In this document: positions 1 to 12,367 of the stretch, one piece after another | Layout of the letters: every line of letters starts with the position of its first letter | Numbering within the stretch: the stretch's first letter is position 1 | Assembly (NCBI GenBank): GCA_020698575.1 | Contig: CM036251.1 | Coordinates: forward strand, 16,408,288 to 16,472,287 | Direction of reading: 5' to 3' | DNA: 64,000 nucleotides | Source: Bostrychus sinensis | Taxonomy: Eukaryota; Chordata; Actinopteri; Gobiiformes; Eleotridae | Position numbers and translations under genes: made by a program | Notes under the pieces: generated by a model | Databases searched by the model: none | What the model was told of the DNA's origin: nothing | What the model saw: the letters and a program-made list of their open reading frames with translations, nothing else

Positions 1-205
1 AAACCTCTTTTTCAAGGTAGTCTTGGCAAAGAGGCAGCAGCAAATACAAAATACAGTTACATAATTACACAGACAAGATAACAGGAAGAGAAAAACAGAT
101 TATGAAAAACATGCGCATGTTATGTGGTCGGCCTCTAGAACGCTCAGTTTGGAGATAAAAGTATTCAAGGAAATGAACTCAGTTAAGTTCCAGATGCCAA
201 TATAA

Positions 206-345
206 AGAAAAAAAAAAAAAAGTCCTGCAACTAACTGGCCATTGTGCAGTGTGTACCCCGCCTTAGATACATAGTTGCAGTATGAAGAAAAAGAAGACTA
301 TCAAGTCCTGTGAGTAACTGGCCATTGTACCCTCGTCATGTTGAG
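206..345 (+). repeat. Two truncated copies of the SINE-like family S tail
   Basis: Two pieces read 'aactggccattgtgcag..gtgtaccccgcc' and 'gtgagtaactggccattg', separated by A-rich sequence. They match the tail of a dispersed family recurring at 4015, 20330, 60880 and elsewhere ('actaactggccattatcc', 'gtgtaccccgcctaaggc'). Confidence 0.55.
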
Positions 346-769
346 GTACACTAGCAATCACAGTCAAAACTAAACATTGGTTAGATAGTATCATAGACTC
401 TCTCTCTCAGATCTTTCCCACAGAAACATGGTGACAGCAGGAACTATAGCTCACTGCAAACACCACTGGCAAGATCATCTTTTTTCTTCTACATCTCATC
501 TGTCAAGCTCTGCTCTCAACTTCACCATGTCATATTTTTCAACGCAGGTCTTGCCTTATTTGTGGGTTTTTACTTTTTGGTCTGTGATGGTTTCTGAATT
601 AGCTTGAAAAAACATAAAAGTTGGTTTAAAGGCATACTGTAATTGTAGCTTTCACCTCGAATCTGGTTAAAAAAAACAATTATTTTATTTCTCTGCTGGC
701 AAAATATTGTTAAAGTGTTCAGATTTTTTCCAGGTTTAGCCATTGCAAAAATATTAAATGGGCATAGTT

Positions 770-860
770 TTTTATGCCAGATGCCCTTCTTGATGCAGCC
801 CTCTCCATTTAGGAGTACACTGGCTTAGAACTTGTTGTAGCTGGATTACATATTTCTGTT
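770..860 (+). repeat. LINE-tail family L fragment
   Basis: Contains 'gccagatgcccttcttgatg' and 'agtacactggcttagaac', degenerate versions of the block seen intact at 9580-9790 ('gatgcccttcctgacacagc', 'ccatttatccaggcttggga'). Confidence 0.6.
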
Positions 861-1789
861 ATTCCCAGACAAAAAAAAATCACTTTGTCTGTGGATTCCT
901 TCTTGTTGAATTCTTCTTTCCCCCTCCACATAACAGACAAAGACGTGCTACTTCTCTCTTGAGATTAAGCTGAACGTGTGTATGCAGATGAGGTCAGGGT
1001 GGTTTGGAGCTGTCCCACTGTGATGGGGCGGCACGGCAGCAGGTTGGTTTCTGGAGCAGGAGTCACTCACAGCGGTGGGTTATCTAGCTTCTTTGCCTTC
1101 TTCCTTCACACCAAGAAACAATTTTGACACTCTCTGCATTGGCCTGACCCCTGAGCTGTGTGAGATTTATGAGGAGCGGGCCGCCTCGCTCTGTGCTGTC
1201 TGTTCTCACGGCTGTGGGTGTCCTGCATGGAAATGTGCTCACCTCTCTCCGCTATCTCACAAGACCCGTGTTTTTTATGGGCCGTATTGCTTTCTTGTCA
1301 GGACAGGGATCTGCCCTCAGTCCTGCTCAGTTTGAAATTCTTCTTTTCATCGCACATTTTGATTGCATTTATATAGCCTTGGGTGTATGGTTTCATAGCA
1401 ATGTATTCCAAGCAATTTTGCATGTAGAGACACAGACAGGAAATGGACTGGTCTGGACTGGTCTGTATAGTACATATAGCAACAGCATTAATGTTTTTGT
1501 ACTGCAAGATATTTGTTTTAAGAAGATGCAGTCTATAACTTTACCTTTTTCCTTGTGAGTGTGAGTTCCTTGTGTTTCTAAAATTGTATATGATATAAAG
1601 TATTTGTGCATAGAAATGTGACAAAAACATAGCATGTGTGATACAGAAAGATGGTTTATGTGCAATTATGTTTCATTGTCTTTATTTATATGTCGATTAC
1701 TTTGTACATTATAGTGTCATATACAGGTAAATTCTCTTAAGAACATTGTGGACAGTCAGTTAGGGGTTGTAGTACTCAGATAAAATTAC

Positions 1790-2110
1790 TGTTACTTACA
1801 ATATTATACTATGCATAATATTGCTGGTGTTATAGAAGTACAAAACTATTTGTAATCATTAATAGAACCACATTATTACTTGTGTAAAAGTAAAAAAAAA
1901 AAAAAGTTGAATTGTACTTGCTGTTTTTACAACTATTATTACTACTATTACCACTATTAACTGCTACTACTACTATTACTACTATTATTACCAATACTGC
2001 AACTCCTCATTCTACTACTACTAATACCTACATTGGCACCAAGTCAAAAAGTACTACTAGGTAAATGACTTGAGAAAAAGTATCTGGTTACTTGTCATAT
2101 CTGCTCATAG
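1790..2110. repeat. TTACT-rich dispersed element with internal ACT/ATT triplet array
   Basis: A core of irregular ACT/ATT/ACC triplets (about 1930-2030) is flanked by 'agtaaa' and 'aagtactactaggtaaatg' sequence. The same arrangement, sometimes as the complement (AGT/GGT), recurs at 12700-13025, 25560-25890 and 62640-62950, which suggests one dispersed family rather than four independent microsatellites. Confidence 0.55.
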
Positions 2111-2879
2111 TACTGTATGTGTCAGTGTTTGAAGGAAGGACTCTGATACCGAGTGATCTGCTACAGTTTGTCATTCCTTTAGTGTTCACTGTACCCTTGT
2201 GTGTGCCACTTGTTGTAGGCACTGCTGCAGCCCAGTGATGTGTGTCTTTCTGTGGCTAATTAGCGCTGTGGCAGATGTTGATGAGAAAACCAACACAGTG
2301 CAGCTCGGGATTCTACAAGTCGGATGCTGTCTGCAAGTGTGACCATGCATTAATAAAATGCATTTGCTTTTGACAGTCGCCTCTTTAGCAAATCAAAACA
2401 AAAGGACTCCCAAGAGCTTGTGTGTCAGGATATAGAGTAAGTGCTTGCTAGTGAATTTCTTACAGCCTTTGTGAATTTCCTATGTGACTGCCTTTTCCCT
2501 TTTTTGCTGAAAGTTTTGAAAGTGGCAGAGTCAGTTTCATAAGTTTTTATTAGAATAGAGCCAAATCAGTCTTCGCTGCATTGGAGAAATAAATGGAAAG
2601 CGGCTCCCTAGCTCAATGAGGCACAGCGCTCCCTGATAAGCTCCTGATGCATATGAATGAGCGAGGAGCACCCAGAGCGCACTCATGCCCATACACATCC
2701 TTACTCTGAAAACAAAAACACATTCTTAGTGAATATTTCAACTATTAAACCACAAATCTCATAAATTTATGTGTAACAGGCAGGGCTCAAGAGACAAGCT
2801 GTACAATTTTTACGTTTGCAGTACAGTTTGGAATAGCAACAAGCAACTTAATGGGCCTTAATTGCACTAACCACTTTAC

Positions 2880-3790
2880 CACCGTGAAGGGTAAGGTGAC
2901 AAAATGGTTAGTGCTCCTGTCTCTCAGCAAGGAGGTCATGGGTTTGACCGATACAAAGTCTCTCTGAGAGGAATCTGCACGTCGTCCCTGTGTTGCTGTG
3001 GGTCCTTTCTGGCTTCCTCCCACCATCCAAAGACTTGTTAGGTGTAAGGCTGGTACTGTACAGATTTTTTAGATATCGGTACTTGTACGATGCCTGTTTT
3101 TCAATACCTGAGCGATACTTTTTTCTTATAACCTATGGTAATGTCTGAACTGCTTTCTGTTTATTTAGTCTGACAATTCACACCGGCGGCGGTACATGGA
3201 TGTCCCAGGAACGACTCGCCGCTCCGTTTGGCTACAGATTGGTTTGAGTTCTATTCTTCAAGCAGCTCTGTGGTGATCTGCAGAGCTACAGCCGAGGAAA
3301 CAGAGGAAACAGGCGCCCTTGAGGGGGAAAAATGTAGCGCACTTTGCGACACCAAGCAGCCATTTTAAAAGGACAACATGCAGAATTTGAATGCCTGGTC
3401 ACTGTTTTGTGTTTTGACGCTGAGTATTCTATGAAACAGAGGAAGAGACCGGCACCAGCAGTGGAGCAGCAGCAGCTCTGATGCACTCGGTGTAAATTGG
3501 CGCTTTTAAACAGATGAGCGCAAATTGATCTGCTTCTGCGACACCCCCAGAGTAAATTTAATGGCAATTTTAAAACTTGGTATCAGATAAAACATTTTTT
3601 TCAATACCAGTAGTATCATAACTTTTCTTTTGATACCACAAAGGTATTGTTTAACGGTACCCAGCCCTAGCTAGGTGAATTTGTGACTCTGAATTGCCCC
3701 AGTTAAGCAATGTGAAAGTGAATAGTGTCAGTGTGTCAAACAGTGTGTGCCTCTTAAGAATTAGCCCTGCAACTACTCCACGTGAAAATG
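2880..3790 (+). mobile_element. SINE-like family S copy, split by a MITE
   Basis: The left half (2880-3044) runs from 'gttagtgctcctgtctctca' through 'cttcctcccaccatccaaag' to 'cttgttaggtg'. The right half (3678 on) resumes with 'aatttgtgactctgaattgc' and continues to the '(gaat)n' tail. Joined, they match the head-to-tail order of other copies. The tRNA-like head ('gttagtgctcctgtctctca') suggests a SINE or LINE-derived short element of teleost type; I do not assign a formal name. Confidence 0.75.
3045..3669. mobile_element. hAT-like MITE (625 bp) nested in the family S element
   Basis: Left end TAAGGCTGGTACTGTAC; right end, reverse-complemented, TAGGGCTGGGTACCGTT. The ends are inverted repeats of the 'TAGGGCTGGGTA' type. 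Flanking 8-mers are gttaggtg (3037-3044) and gctaggtg (3670-3677), a 7/8 match as expected for a hAT target-site duplication. Removing the element restores the host repeat. No transposase frame is visible. Confidence 0.75.
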
Positions 3791-3974
3791 AATGAATGAG
3801 TGACCACACACAAGAAAGCCATTTTGAAGTATCTGTGTTATGAATCTCTTTAGTCAACACACTGTAATGTATCTGGCTCCGCTCATATGAACAGTTTGTG
3901 TCTACATGTCCTCGCTGTGCTAGCGTAGGTTCTCTTTAGGTATTCTCGCTTCATCTCACCATACAAATGTGAAC

Positions 3975-4130
3975 TTGGTGTATTGGTGAGTCTAAATTGC
4001 CCCTAGTGAATGAATGTGAGAGTGCGTGATTGTCTGTGATTGTCAGCCCTGTGACTAACTGACCATTATCCTGGGTGTACACCGCATAAGGCCCATAGTT
4101 GCTTGGATAAGCTCCAGCCATCCTCGAGTC
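3975..4130 (+). repeat. SINE-like family S copy (3' part)
   Basis: Runs 'gtgagtctaaattgccccta', 'gtgaatgaatgtgagagtgc', 'ctgtgactaactgaccatta', 'gcataaggcccatagttgct', 'ggataagctccagcc'. These are the landmarks of the family tail in order. Confidence 0.75.
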
Positions 4131-5244
4131 CTAATTTAAAGTTTAATTAAGTGAAAAGTTTAGATCAAGGACAAGAAAAGTTTCTTGATAGAAAAAAGTT
4201 CTCATAAACTGGATGGAAGATGTTGTCTCTGCTCAACTGGGAACAGGATTTCATCTGCATCAGAGGCTGAAGTGTGTTCCCCAGTGGTGTGATCCTGCAG
4301 TGTGGCGATATCCCACTGCCACATGTAAAACCTGTGGACTGGAGAGTGTGAGGAGGACACAGCTGAGTTGCCTTTGCTGCTTTTGCTGCTACCACATCCA
4401 GCATGTGTCTGTAATGGAAATGCACTCATTTGAAGCTTGAGCAGCTTGAACTAGAGCCAGGCCATCTGAATAAAAGAGTTGGCTGTCTTTACCAGCTGCA
4501 CGGATCGTCAAGTACAGAAAGCCTTGGCCGTAGTAAAGCTGGTGTTGGGTTTATAGAGTTACTGGTGTAAGAAAGAAAACTTAAATGAAAAGTTATGTTA
4601 ATGGAAAGTTCTTTTTTTAAATTTGATTTAGGTAAACCTTTAAGTCCCCAAATTGGTTAAATGCATAGGATTTAGTCAGGAACAACATCCAGCATAAAAC
4701 TTATGCCTAATCAAAATGAGAATTGCTACACACTAAAAGGCAGATGATTCATAGAAACTTACAATGCCATATGGGCTTTTTTATATATTGATTATTATTT
4801 GTTGGCATGCTCCAATAAGTGACACTCCTTTGGCTACGGAATTTATGGCCACCAGAGAAGTAGGAGAAAGTGTGTATTTTAGGGCTAGACACTGTACATC
4901 TGTAACACAGAGCAAAAACAAATAAAAATGAATAGAAAAAATGAAAGCAAAGTTAAATGTAGAGAAATATTACCAATGCATTCATAGGATTTTTAACAAC
5001 ACCAAGGTAATTACTTGGTCTCAGTGGTCTGAAGCTAAGTGCTATTTTAAGGTAACCTGTAAACTTAATTTGATGTTGTATATTAGTTAGTTAGTTTTTG
5101 TCCAGTTTACATTTTATATTTTCTTCTTTAAAAAAAACCCAAAGGTAGTTATGCTTTTGTTGGGGGAGGTGTGTGGTTGACTGCTACAGAAATAAGTGTT
5201 TTGTATACTAACAGCCACTAAACGTTATAAAGAATAGTATTCTG

Positions 5245-5268
5245 TATATATATATATATATATATATT
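5245..5268. repeat. (TA)n microsatellite
   Basis: Uninterrupted TA dinucleotide run of about 12 units. Confidence 0.9.
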
Positions 5269-5734
5269 TCCATCTATTTGTCTGAATAGCAACCAACAAA
5301 TCCATTGGCTTAACCTTTATTGATGATTATGTCCAAATGTTCCAATATAACTCAGTCAAGGGAGCATTTAACAGAAACATAAAGAATATTTAAAATCAAT
5401 AAAAGCAAGCCTATGTTGTAGCCCTTTAGCATAAATTGATTGGCGTTAAGCACAGACAAAAGCCAATGTCTCACACCAATCAACTAACCAATAAGCTATT
5501 ATTAAGATCCCTACATTAATTGTCATTAAATCACGTTAGGAATGACTTGGAAGCATTCTGGTCTCTGAGAGTGCCTTAGGAGATATTTGACAGGTTAACA
5601 ATTGATGGACAGACACTAAAGATTACTTTCATTAACCTATGCCTCCACTTCAGTACAATGTTCGCCTATAGGGCTGAGTGTTGGCCAGAACTTGGCATAA
5701 TGATTCATATCTATATACAATATATCACAGTACA

Positions 5735-6404
5735 CAGTGGTTCCCAACCTTTTTGGTTTTGTGTACTTTCCTGGTTTGGACCCAGCTTAGTCCTGGTTTA
5801 GTCTAAGTTTAGTCCTGGTTTAGACAATGTTTTGTCTGAACTTAGTCTTGGTTAATTCTTAGTTTGTCCTGGTTTGACCTGGTTCATACTTGGTTTTAAT
5901 TGTTTTAGTTCTATTTGTTGGTTTAATCCTGGTTTGGACCCGGCTTAGTCCTGGTTTAGTCTTAGTTTTGACGTAGTTTAGTCTTGGTTTAGTCTTAATT
6001 TTTCACCTAATTGAGTCTCGGTATAGTTTTTTTGTCCACAGTTTGTTTTCCCTGGTTTGGTCCTGATTTAGTTCTGGTTTAGTCCTGGTTTAGGCCTGGC
6101 TTAGTCCTGATTTAGTCTTGAATTAGTTCTGGTTTAGCTCTGGTTTACACCAGTCTTTTTTTTTTTTTTTTTTTTTTTTTTTCCTGGTTGAGTTCTGATT
6201 TTCGTCATGGTTTAGTCCTGGTTTGGTCCCTGTTTTGTCCTTCTTTAGTGTTGCATCCCTCGCTATAGTTCTGGTTTAGGTTAAGTTTAGTCTTTTAAAA
6301 CCAAATATATAAATGCACTACAAATGATCAAATAACTCCACGTACCCCCTGCAACATGCTCGCATACCTCTAGGGGTCTCAGTACCCCCGGTTGGTAAAC
6401 ACTG
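5735..6404. mobile_element. hAT-like MITE whose interior is a minisatellite
   Basis: Left end CAGTGGTTCCCAACC; right end GGTTGGTAAACACTG, whose complement CAGTGTTTACCAACC differs at 2 of 15 positions. The right-hand subterminal block ('acctctaggggtctcagtac' region) matches, in complement, the start of the fragment at 43004. No clear 8-bp duplication is seen (acagtaca versus ctttagcc), so the element is old or rearranged. Almost all of the interior is the tandem array described separately. Confidence 0.7.
5765..6290 (+). repeat. Degenerate minisatellite, unit about TTTAGTCCTGG, with a T27 run
   Basis: Several dozen degenerate 11-12-bp units such as 'agtcctggtttagtc' follow one another, with variants 'agtcttggtt' and 'agttctggtt'. 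A pure T run at 6156-6182 interrupts the array. Spacing drifts between about 10 and 14 bases, typical of an old minisatellite. Confidence 0.85.
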
Positions 6405-7536
6405 CTTTAGCCAAATGCAGTCTTCTTGAACAGCCTCCAACATGGTGGATGCATCAGACCTATATCTTTTAAAATGACCATGTTGCCATTATATGAAATG
6501 CAGCTCTCTTTATTCTTTCAGTTTGAAATTTAAAAAGAAGAAAATCAAAACCATTTCCATACCATGATACCAAGAGGCTACTGTGACATAGCTGTTGATC
6601 ATTGCTCTCCTCTCACACGTGCCACATCTCCAGCACTATCTCCAGATTGTTAGCTACAAACGTTCTCATCCATCTTCCTGTCCCATTATAGTTTTTTGAA
6701 GGATGTCCCTCAGCCATTAAAATTGATATGAGCCACGATATAGAGTGGGGGAGAGAATAGGCGTATAGTGCTTGATTGATCTTGTGTCCAGTCTTGAAAT
6801 ATTTGCTTGAAATATCATCTGGTGCTCTCGGCACTGCTTTGACAATAAAAACGTTTATTTGTCTGCAGCTTTCCCATTTGCTGGGCAAACAAACATATGG
6901 ACATGGAAATCCAAGCACAAATCCATTTTATTTCTTGCTTGTATAAGGAACCATTCTTTTTCTGAGGCAGTTCCCCCTTTCACCCATCATCAATTTCACT
7001 GCTGTATAGCTCCTAACCAGATGCCGGATCTGTCAGCAAAACCATGTTTGATTACAACACAAATGGACGTCTGTGAGCTCTGCCGCTGTCTTTCCCTGTT
7101 CCCAGGAGCCTGAATTGAGACACAAATATGCTGAGATGATCTATTCCCATTTAGGCTGTTTACAAAGAAGCTGTATTTACCTCCACATTGTATAGCCCCC
7201 TGTCTTCTGATATTCCCTCCTTTGTTTGATGGAGGACTCCGCAGCGTGTTGCATAACCACGGCCTCACTCTGACTGTATAATTGTGGATTTCACAGTCTA
7301 ATTTGGCATGGATCTCACACACACACATGCTTGTCTGCTTCTCTGTACCAGATTGGAGAAGCTTAAGTGTTTATTTACAAAGCAGATTAATCAAAAAAGC
7401 TAAGCAAAAAGGGCTGTGTGCCGGCAAGAACCTGGTGATATGAAATATATCACAATACAAAATATATATCCATCATGTCCAAAGAGCTGTGAGCATAATT
7501 CACACTGTAGACACAGCCTGCTCTACCAAATGAGCT

Positions 7537-7890
7537 ATTAGGGCTGGGTGTTGTTAAGAACTTCACGATTCAATTTGATTTTGATTATTAGGTTGTATTT
7601 CAATTCACTATCAACTTGATCCAATAATAAGTAAATAAATGAATCATGAAATACCTGATATTATAATGTATGCAATATTTGTAATGGTTAAGAATAAACT
7701 GACCCCAACATGTTTTCCTGTTATGCTTTTATGCAAATCTGTCTGTATTATGCTCATCACACAAGGATGTTGCTCACAGCGCCCCCACTGGCCTGGGGGT
7801 GGAATTGAGTCATAGGATATTCTGAATCAATATTGAATTGAGGAAAGAAATACTGCAATGCATTGATTAATTGATATTTTTACCCACAGC
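7537..7890. mobile_element. hAT-like MITE (354 bp) with perfect 8-bp target-site duplication
   Basis: Flanked by identical aatgagct at 7529-7536 and 7891-7898. Left end 'attagggctgggtgttg' and right end 'atttttacccacagc' are imperfect inverted repeats of the AGGGCTGGGT type. Subterminal 'cacgattcaatttgatt' and 'gcattgattaattgata' are also roughly complementary. Non-coding. Confidence 0.65.
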
Positions 7891-9031
7891 AATGAGCTGT
7901 ACTGCGATGCTAATGATTTTAGAAATCCTCTGTGGTACACCAGTACAAGTTCAAAATGTATGAAATACCTTTTTTTTTTTTTTTAATAATGACAGCAATG
8001 ACAAACAAGTTGCCTTTTTTAACAAATTAGCAAATAGATGCTTCCAGGATTTTTATTCATCAAATGTAATACAAATGTAAGCCACTGACATGAATGAAGC
8101 CATTGACATAATTTAATGAAAAACTATTCTGTCGATTCTGATAGCAGTACAGTATAGCCACCCAAAAATTGTGCTATTTTCCACAAGTGACATATGACTT
8201 ACAACCTGCTTGGCAAGCTATTCATTTTTGCCCAAGTAATACTGCAGTTTCAAATGTTTTCTATATGTCACAAGTCAATAGGTTTTTATCAGTTCGCTCA
8301 CTGAATCTCGGCGCAGAGGGGATTTAAGAGGGACCTGATGAATTGACCTTTTCCTTTTCATCTGTTTCTTATCTCAATAACAACCTGACTGACCTTTTCA
8401 GCCACACATCAAAACTCCCAAACTCTTCTGTCTCCTCTCCAATCCAATACACCTCTTCAAAATCAGTGCTATCTTCCTTGTGGGCTTCCTTGTGGAGCGT
8501 TTCACTCCTGTTGCTGCCATAGAAGAGCAGCGCGAACAAACCGTGGCATATACCATTTGTACTTATCTGAAAACAAATTTCACTTCATCTCACCGCCGGA
8601 TGTCAAACGTAGACTGACTTGTTATGGCTCTGGTTGTAGGATTTAAAAGTATTCCGACAAGGATCTCTGCACTGCTAAGGTTATCTTTTCTTGTACGTGT
8701 GTGGAAATAACAAGCGTACAAGGTCTTAGAGGTCGTTTGTTTTTTTTTGTTTGTTTTTTTTTCTTCAACCAATTGCCTCATTAATTCGTTTGGGTAAAAG
8801 ACATCCTGGGTTCCCCTTTAGTTTTGTAGGTGACATAAGCATGGCGTCATCTATGAGTAATACCAAGCCCTTGTTTTATGCTCACATTGGGATTAAAATG
8901 TGCCAGCATCAATCAGATTTAAAGGGCAGTGGAGAGAATGAACTACACGCCTGACTATCTTAATGCCAATCCCCAGTGAAGCAGAGCATCTCTCTAATGA
9001 ATTGATGTCAGTATCACATGACTCACTTGTT

Positions 9032-9050
9032 TGTGTGTGTGTGTGTGTGT
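9032..9050. repeat. (TG)n microsatellite
   Basis: Short uninterrupted TG run of about 9-10 units. Confidence 0.85.
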
Positions 9051-9159
9051 TTGTAGATAGAAGGATGGTCCAGGTCTTTTATCATATATCATGTTGCTCT
9101 CATAGGACAAGTGCTTGTTATTTTGTACCAATTTATATTAGTAATGACACAGAAAGACA

Positions 9160-9450
9160 CTTTTTTATTTTTGGTATTTTCCCTTCTGAGGCCGCCACAG
9201 CAAATAATTTATCCGGGCATGGGACTGTCCCAGAGAAGCGTACACTGGCTTGTGACCTCTTGTGGCTGGAATTAAAAAGTGCTTTCTAATAATTCTTTGA
9301 CCCAAGTTGAGAGAATGACTGAGCCCGTTTGGCTCCTCAACTTCTTCCAGGGTTCCACACAGTAAATCATTTGCAGGGGTACTTTGGAAGGTTTTTACAC
9401 TGGATGCCCTTCCTGACACAACACTATAGCAGTTGAGCATGGGCTAGGTA
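9160..9450 (+). repeat. LINE-tail family L, two adjacent partial copies
   Basis: First copy: 'ttttcccttctgaggccgcc', 'atccgggcatgggactgtcc', 'gcgtacactggcttgtgacc'. Second copy: 'cacagtaaatcatttgcagg', 'acactggatgcccttcctga'. This is a common fish LINE-derived tail; no coding part remains. Confidence 0.7.
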
Positions 9451-9579
9451 CATATTTTGGCTCCATGTGGGCAATTACCTCACTAACCACTTCACAAATA
9501 AAAATCCTGTTGAGAATGCAAAATGCTATAGTCTTTGTCAAATATGTTTATTAGACTATGCAATCTATAACTTCTTCAC

Positions 9580-9790
9580 TTTTGGCTTTTCCCTTATGAG
9601 GTCCCTAAAGCAAACCATATGCCTCATAGTGTGCAGTGGTTTGCATAATAATCTACCATATATTTTACCATATATTTTACACCAGATGCCCTTCCTGACA
9701 CAGCCCTTTCCATTTATCCAGGCTTGGGACTTGCACAAGAAGTGCACTGCACTGTGAACCCTTTTGTGGCTGGACTGTTAGAGGTCCTAT
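9580..9790 (+). repeat. LINE-tail family L, best copy
   Basis: Landmarks in order: 'ggcttttcccttatgaggtc', 'agtggtttgcataataatct', 'ccagatgcccttcctgacac', 'ccatttatccaggcttggga', 'cttttgtggctggac'. Other copies in the window were recognised against this one. Confidence 0.75.
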
Positions 9791-11234
9791 GAGTAAGAAG
9801 GAATGTAATAAAAACAAATCATCTGTTTTATTCCCGAAAAGTACAGCATAAATGTACATATGATTTGGACAATTCAGTGCATTTGTTTATTTACCAGTAA
9901 TATGAGTCACCGGTTTGTGTTTATGTGTTTATTATGTGTTGTGCTGAACAGACTGGACAGCTTGTGTTTTTCACTACAAACACTGGAGAAAACAAAGAGC
10001 GATGGGAACCACATGAGAGGCTCTGCGCCTGCATCAGGGTGCCTCTGAGATGATTATCTGCATTTAAGCAGACAGAAGGGCCCTCATTAATTTATTACCA
10101 TTCAAAAGAATGCACCATCTTCCCTGCTTCCAATTAGTCGGCACCGGATGCTGGGAGAAACAAGGAGTGTTCAGCTAAAAACACTTCCGCTTGAATAGCA
10201 CTAATTACCAATAGGAGCTGCCACTGAGAGGAACTGTTTTCTATTTAAGTTAAAATCCAATGGTTAATGGATGTAAATGAGCTGCCACAAAGTATGCAAT
10301 TACTAATTACTATATTTGCCAGAACAGTGCCAAAATAGTTTTCTACTATTTATCGTTATATACTTCAATCAATGTAATGATTGACAATGGTTTTCAGATT
10401 AAAACTTGTAGTAATATTACAGATCACAATACTTTAGCTATATGACAATTGTATCATGACACAAAACCTATGGTACAGTTACTAACATTATTAAGCATTA
10501 TGAAAACTTACTGTACTTAACTACATGCACATTGTATGTTTTACTCTCCCAATATGTACATCCTAGATGTTTTTGCTGCAGGTATTCTGAGCAAGGACGA
10601 GGGAACCTGCTTGAATACACAATCTTTCTCTTATCTACACTCCACAATGTGTTTGGCGTCCAGTTTCCTGCTGGCCCTGAGATATCAGCTCCAGCATCGG
10701 CGCTGACATTTGGAGAAATGGGCTGGTGTCAGGGTAGAGGCTGCGGCGTGATCTATAGCCGATAAAAAGATGTGACAAAGCCTGTGGTTCTTGTGCTGGC
10801 CGCTCTCGGTCTTCACTCTCTGTCTGGCTTTATAATATTTTCTCAGTTCCTTTCTTACATTGCTTTACTTGTGAGCCGCGTGAATCCTTTGAAGGTGTGA
10901 TGGTCTGAGTTTGCCTTTGTGTGAGAGAATGGCTCTGGAATATAGCTTTGCCTGGTGTGGCAGTGGAGGGGGGTGCTGTTGGGATTGATGGGTGACACTC
11001 AGCCCCTTTGGGTGAACCGAGTGTCACTTCAGAGGTCAGCGGGCGCCCCCTGCAGCTCACCAGATAAGTGTACTCTGACATGAGTTTGATGAGAAGTGTG
11101 ACACGCCTTCAGACCTTGTTCATCCTCGGGGACAAAAGTGATAAGAACCTCCATAAAAGTGGATTTTGCCATTGCTTTAGGACTAAAATCCCAGTCCACT
11201 CCTCACATAAAGAGCTTGTCCATGCCATGATATA

Positions 11235-11337
11235 CAGCTCTGGAAAAAAATAAAACACCATCATATTGCACCTATTATAGATCAAACCATTGAGAAACTG
11301 GTAATTTTGCAGTAATTTTGTTTTTTTTCCAGAGCTG
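11235..11337. mobile_element. 103-bp MITE with near-perfect terminal inverted repeats and TA duplication
   Basis: Left end CAGCTCTGGAAAAAAA and right end TTTTTTTCCAGAGCTG are exact complements for 16 bases, both flanked by TA. A TA target and short palindromic ends indicate the Tc1/mariner superfamily. The interior has no coding capacity. Confidence 0.8.
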
Positions 11338-12055
11338 TATTATCTATAATAGTCTAATAACCAATCTGTAACTGTTCATAAACATGAGCTATTGTCCAGA
11401 CTGCGCTCTAGTGTTTATTTAGCGATCCAGGCTGTGGTCTCATTGTTGCTGCTGCCGTCACACTGACACACTGACACAGTTGCAAAGGCCTTGCTTTTAA
11501 TGAGCTGCATTCACAATGAGAGCATCACAATGGCTTCAGAAAAACTCCAGCTTTTTCTCAAATCAAATCAATGGCTCATCAATGCTGGGTTGCTTTTGTT
11601 GACACTCCTGTGTAAATGTAATTTAATTGGATTGTAAAGTCTATTTAAAGCCCTTTTGCATTTGGGTAGCTTTGGGTTAATTGATTTGCAGACCTTCTGA
11701 GATGTTTATTTGGTAAATGCTAATGTCCACATGCATGAGGAAGATGGAGACTATTTTTGCAACACAAGTCGGTGTTGTGAAACAGCAGCCGGCAGAAGAT
11801 CACAGTAGGAAGTAGCAGAAATCTTGGTGAGGTTGGGATTGCGGTTGTGTTTTCTCCCCCGCAGCACTGCAGTCATCCCAACACCTCCCACACAGCCCAG
11901 ATCCTCTCAGTGCCTCAGACTGACACATACAGGAGGGGCCACCTGCCTTATGCAGCTCATGTGCGCCAGCTTAGCTTTTACTGTCACTTTGGATGAAAAT
12001 GTGTTACTACTCACAACAACTGAATATTTTAATTTTGAGAAAGTCTAATGAAAAC

Positions 12056-12297
12056 TAGGCATGCACTGATACCACTTTGTTTTCAATCCGATATGAGTGC
12101 AAGTACTTCCATTTAAGTACTTACCAATACTTGCTGAATACTGATACTAATTCATACAGTTACACTATACAGTGTTTCCCCCAACACTTGATAGTTAAGG
12201 TGGCCACCTTGGCTACAAGCAACTGCCACCTTGACTAGCATTCAGTATAGGCTACATAAAGTACTGTATTTCACATATTATTATCACATATATATTC

Positions 12298-12367
<70 letters not shown>

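Noticed and set aside
1075..1558. Overlapping 86- and 132-codon frames in a GC-richer patch
   Set aside because: No recognisable protein family and no PDZRN exon similarity; the second runs into AT-rich sequence. Treated as non-coding.
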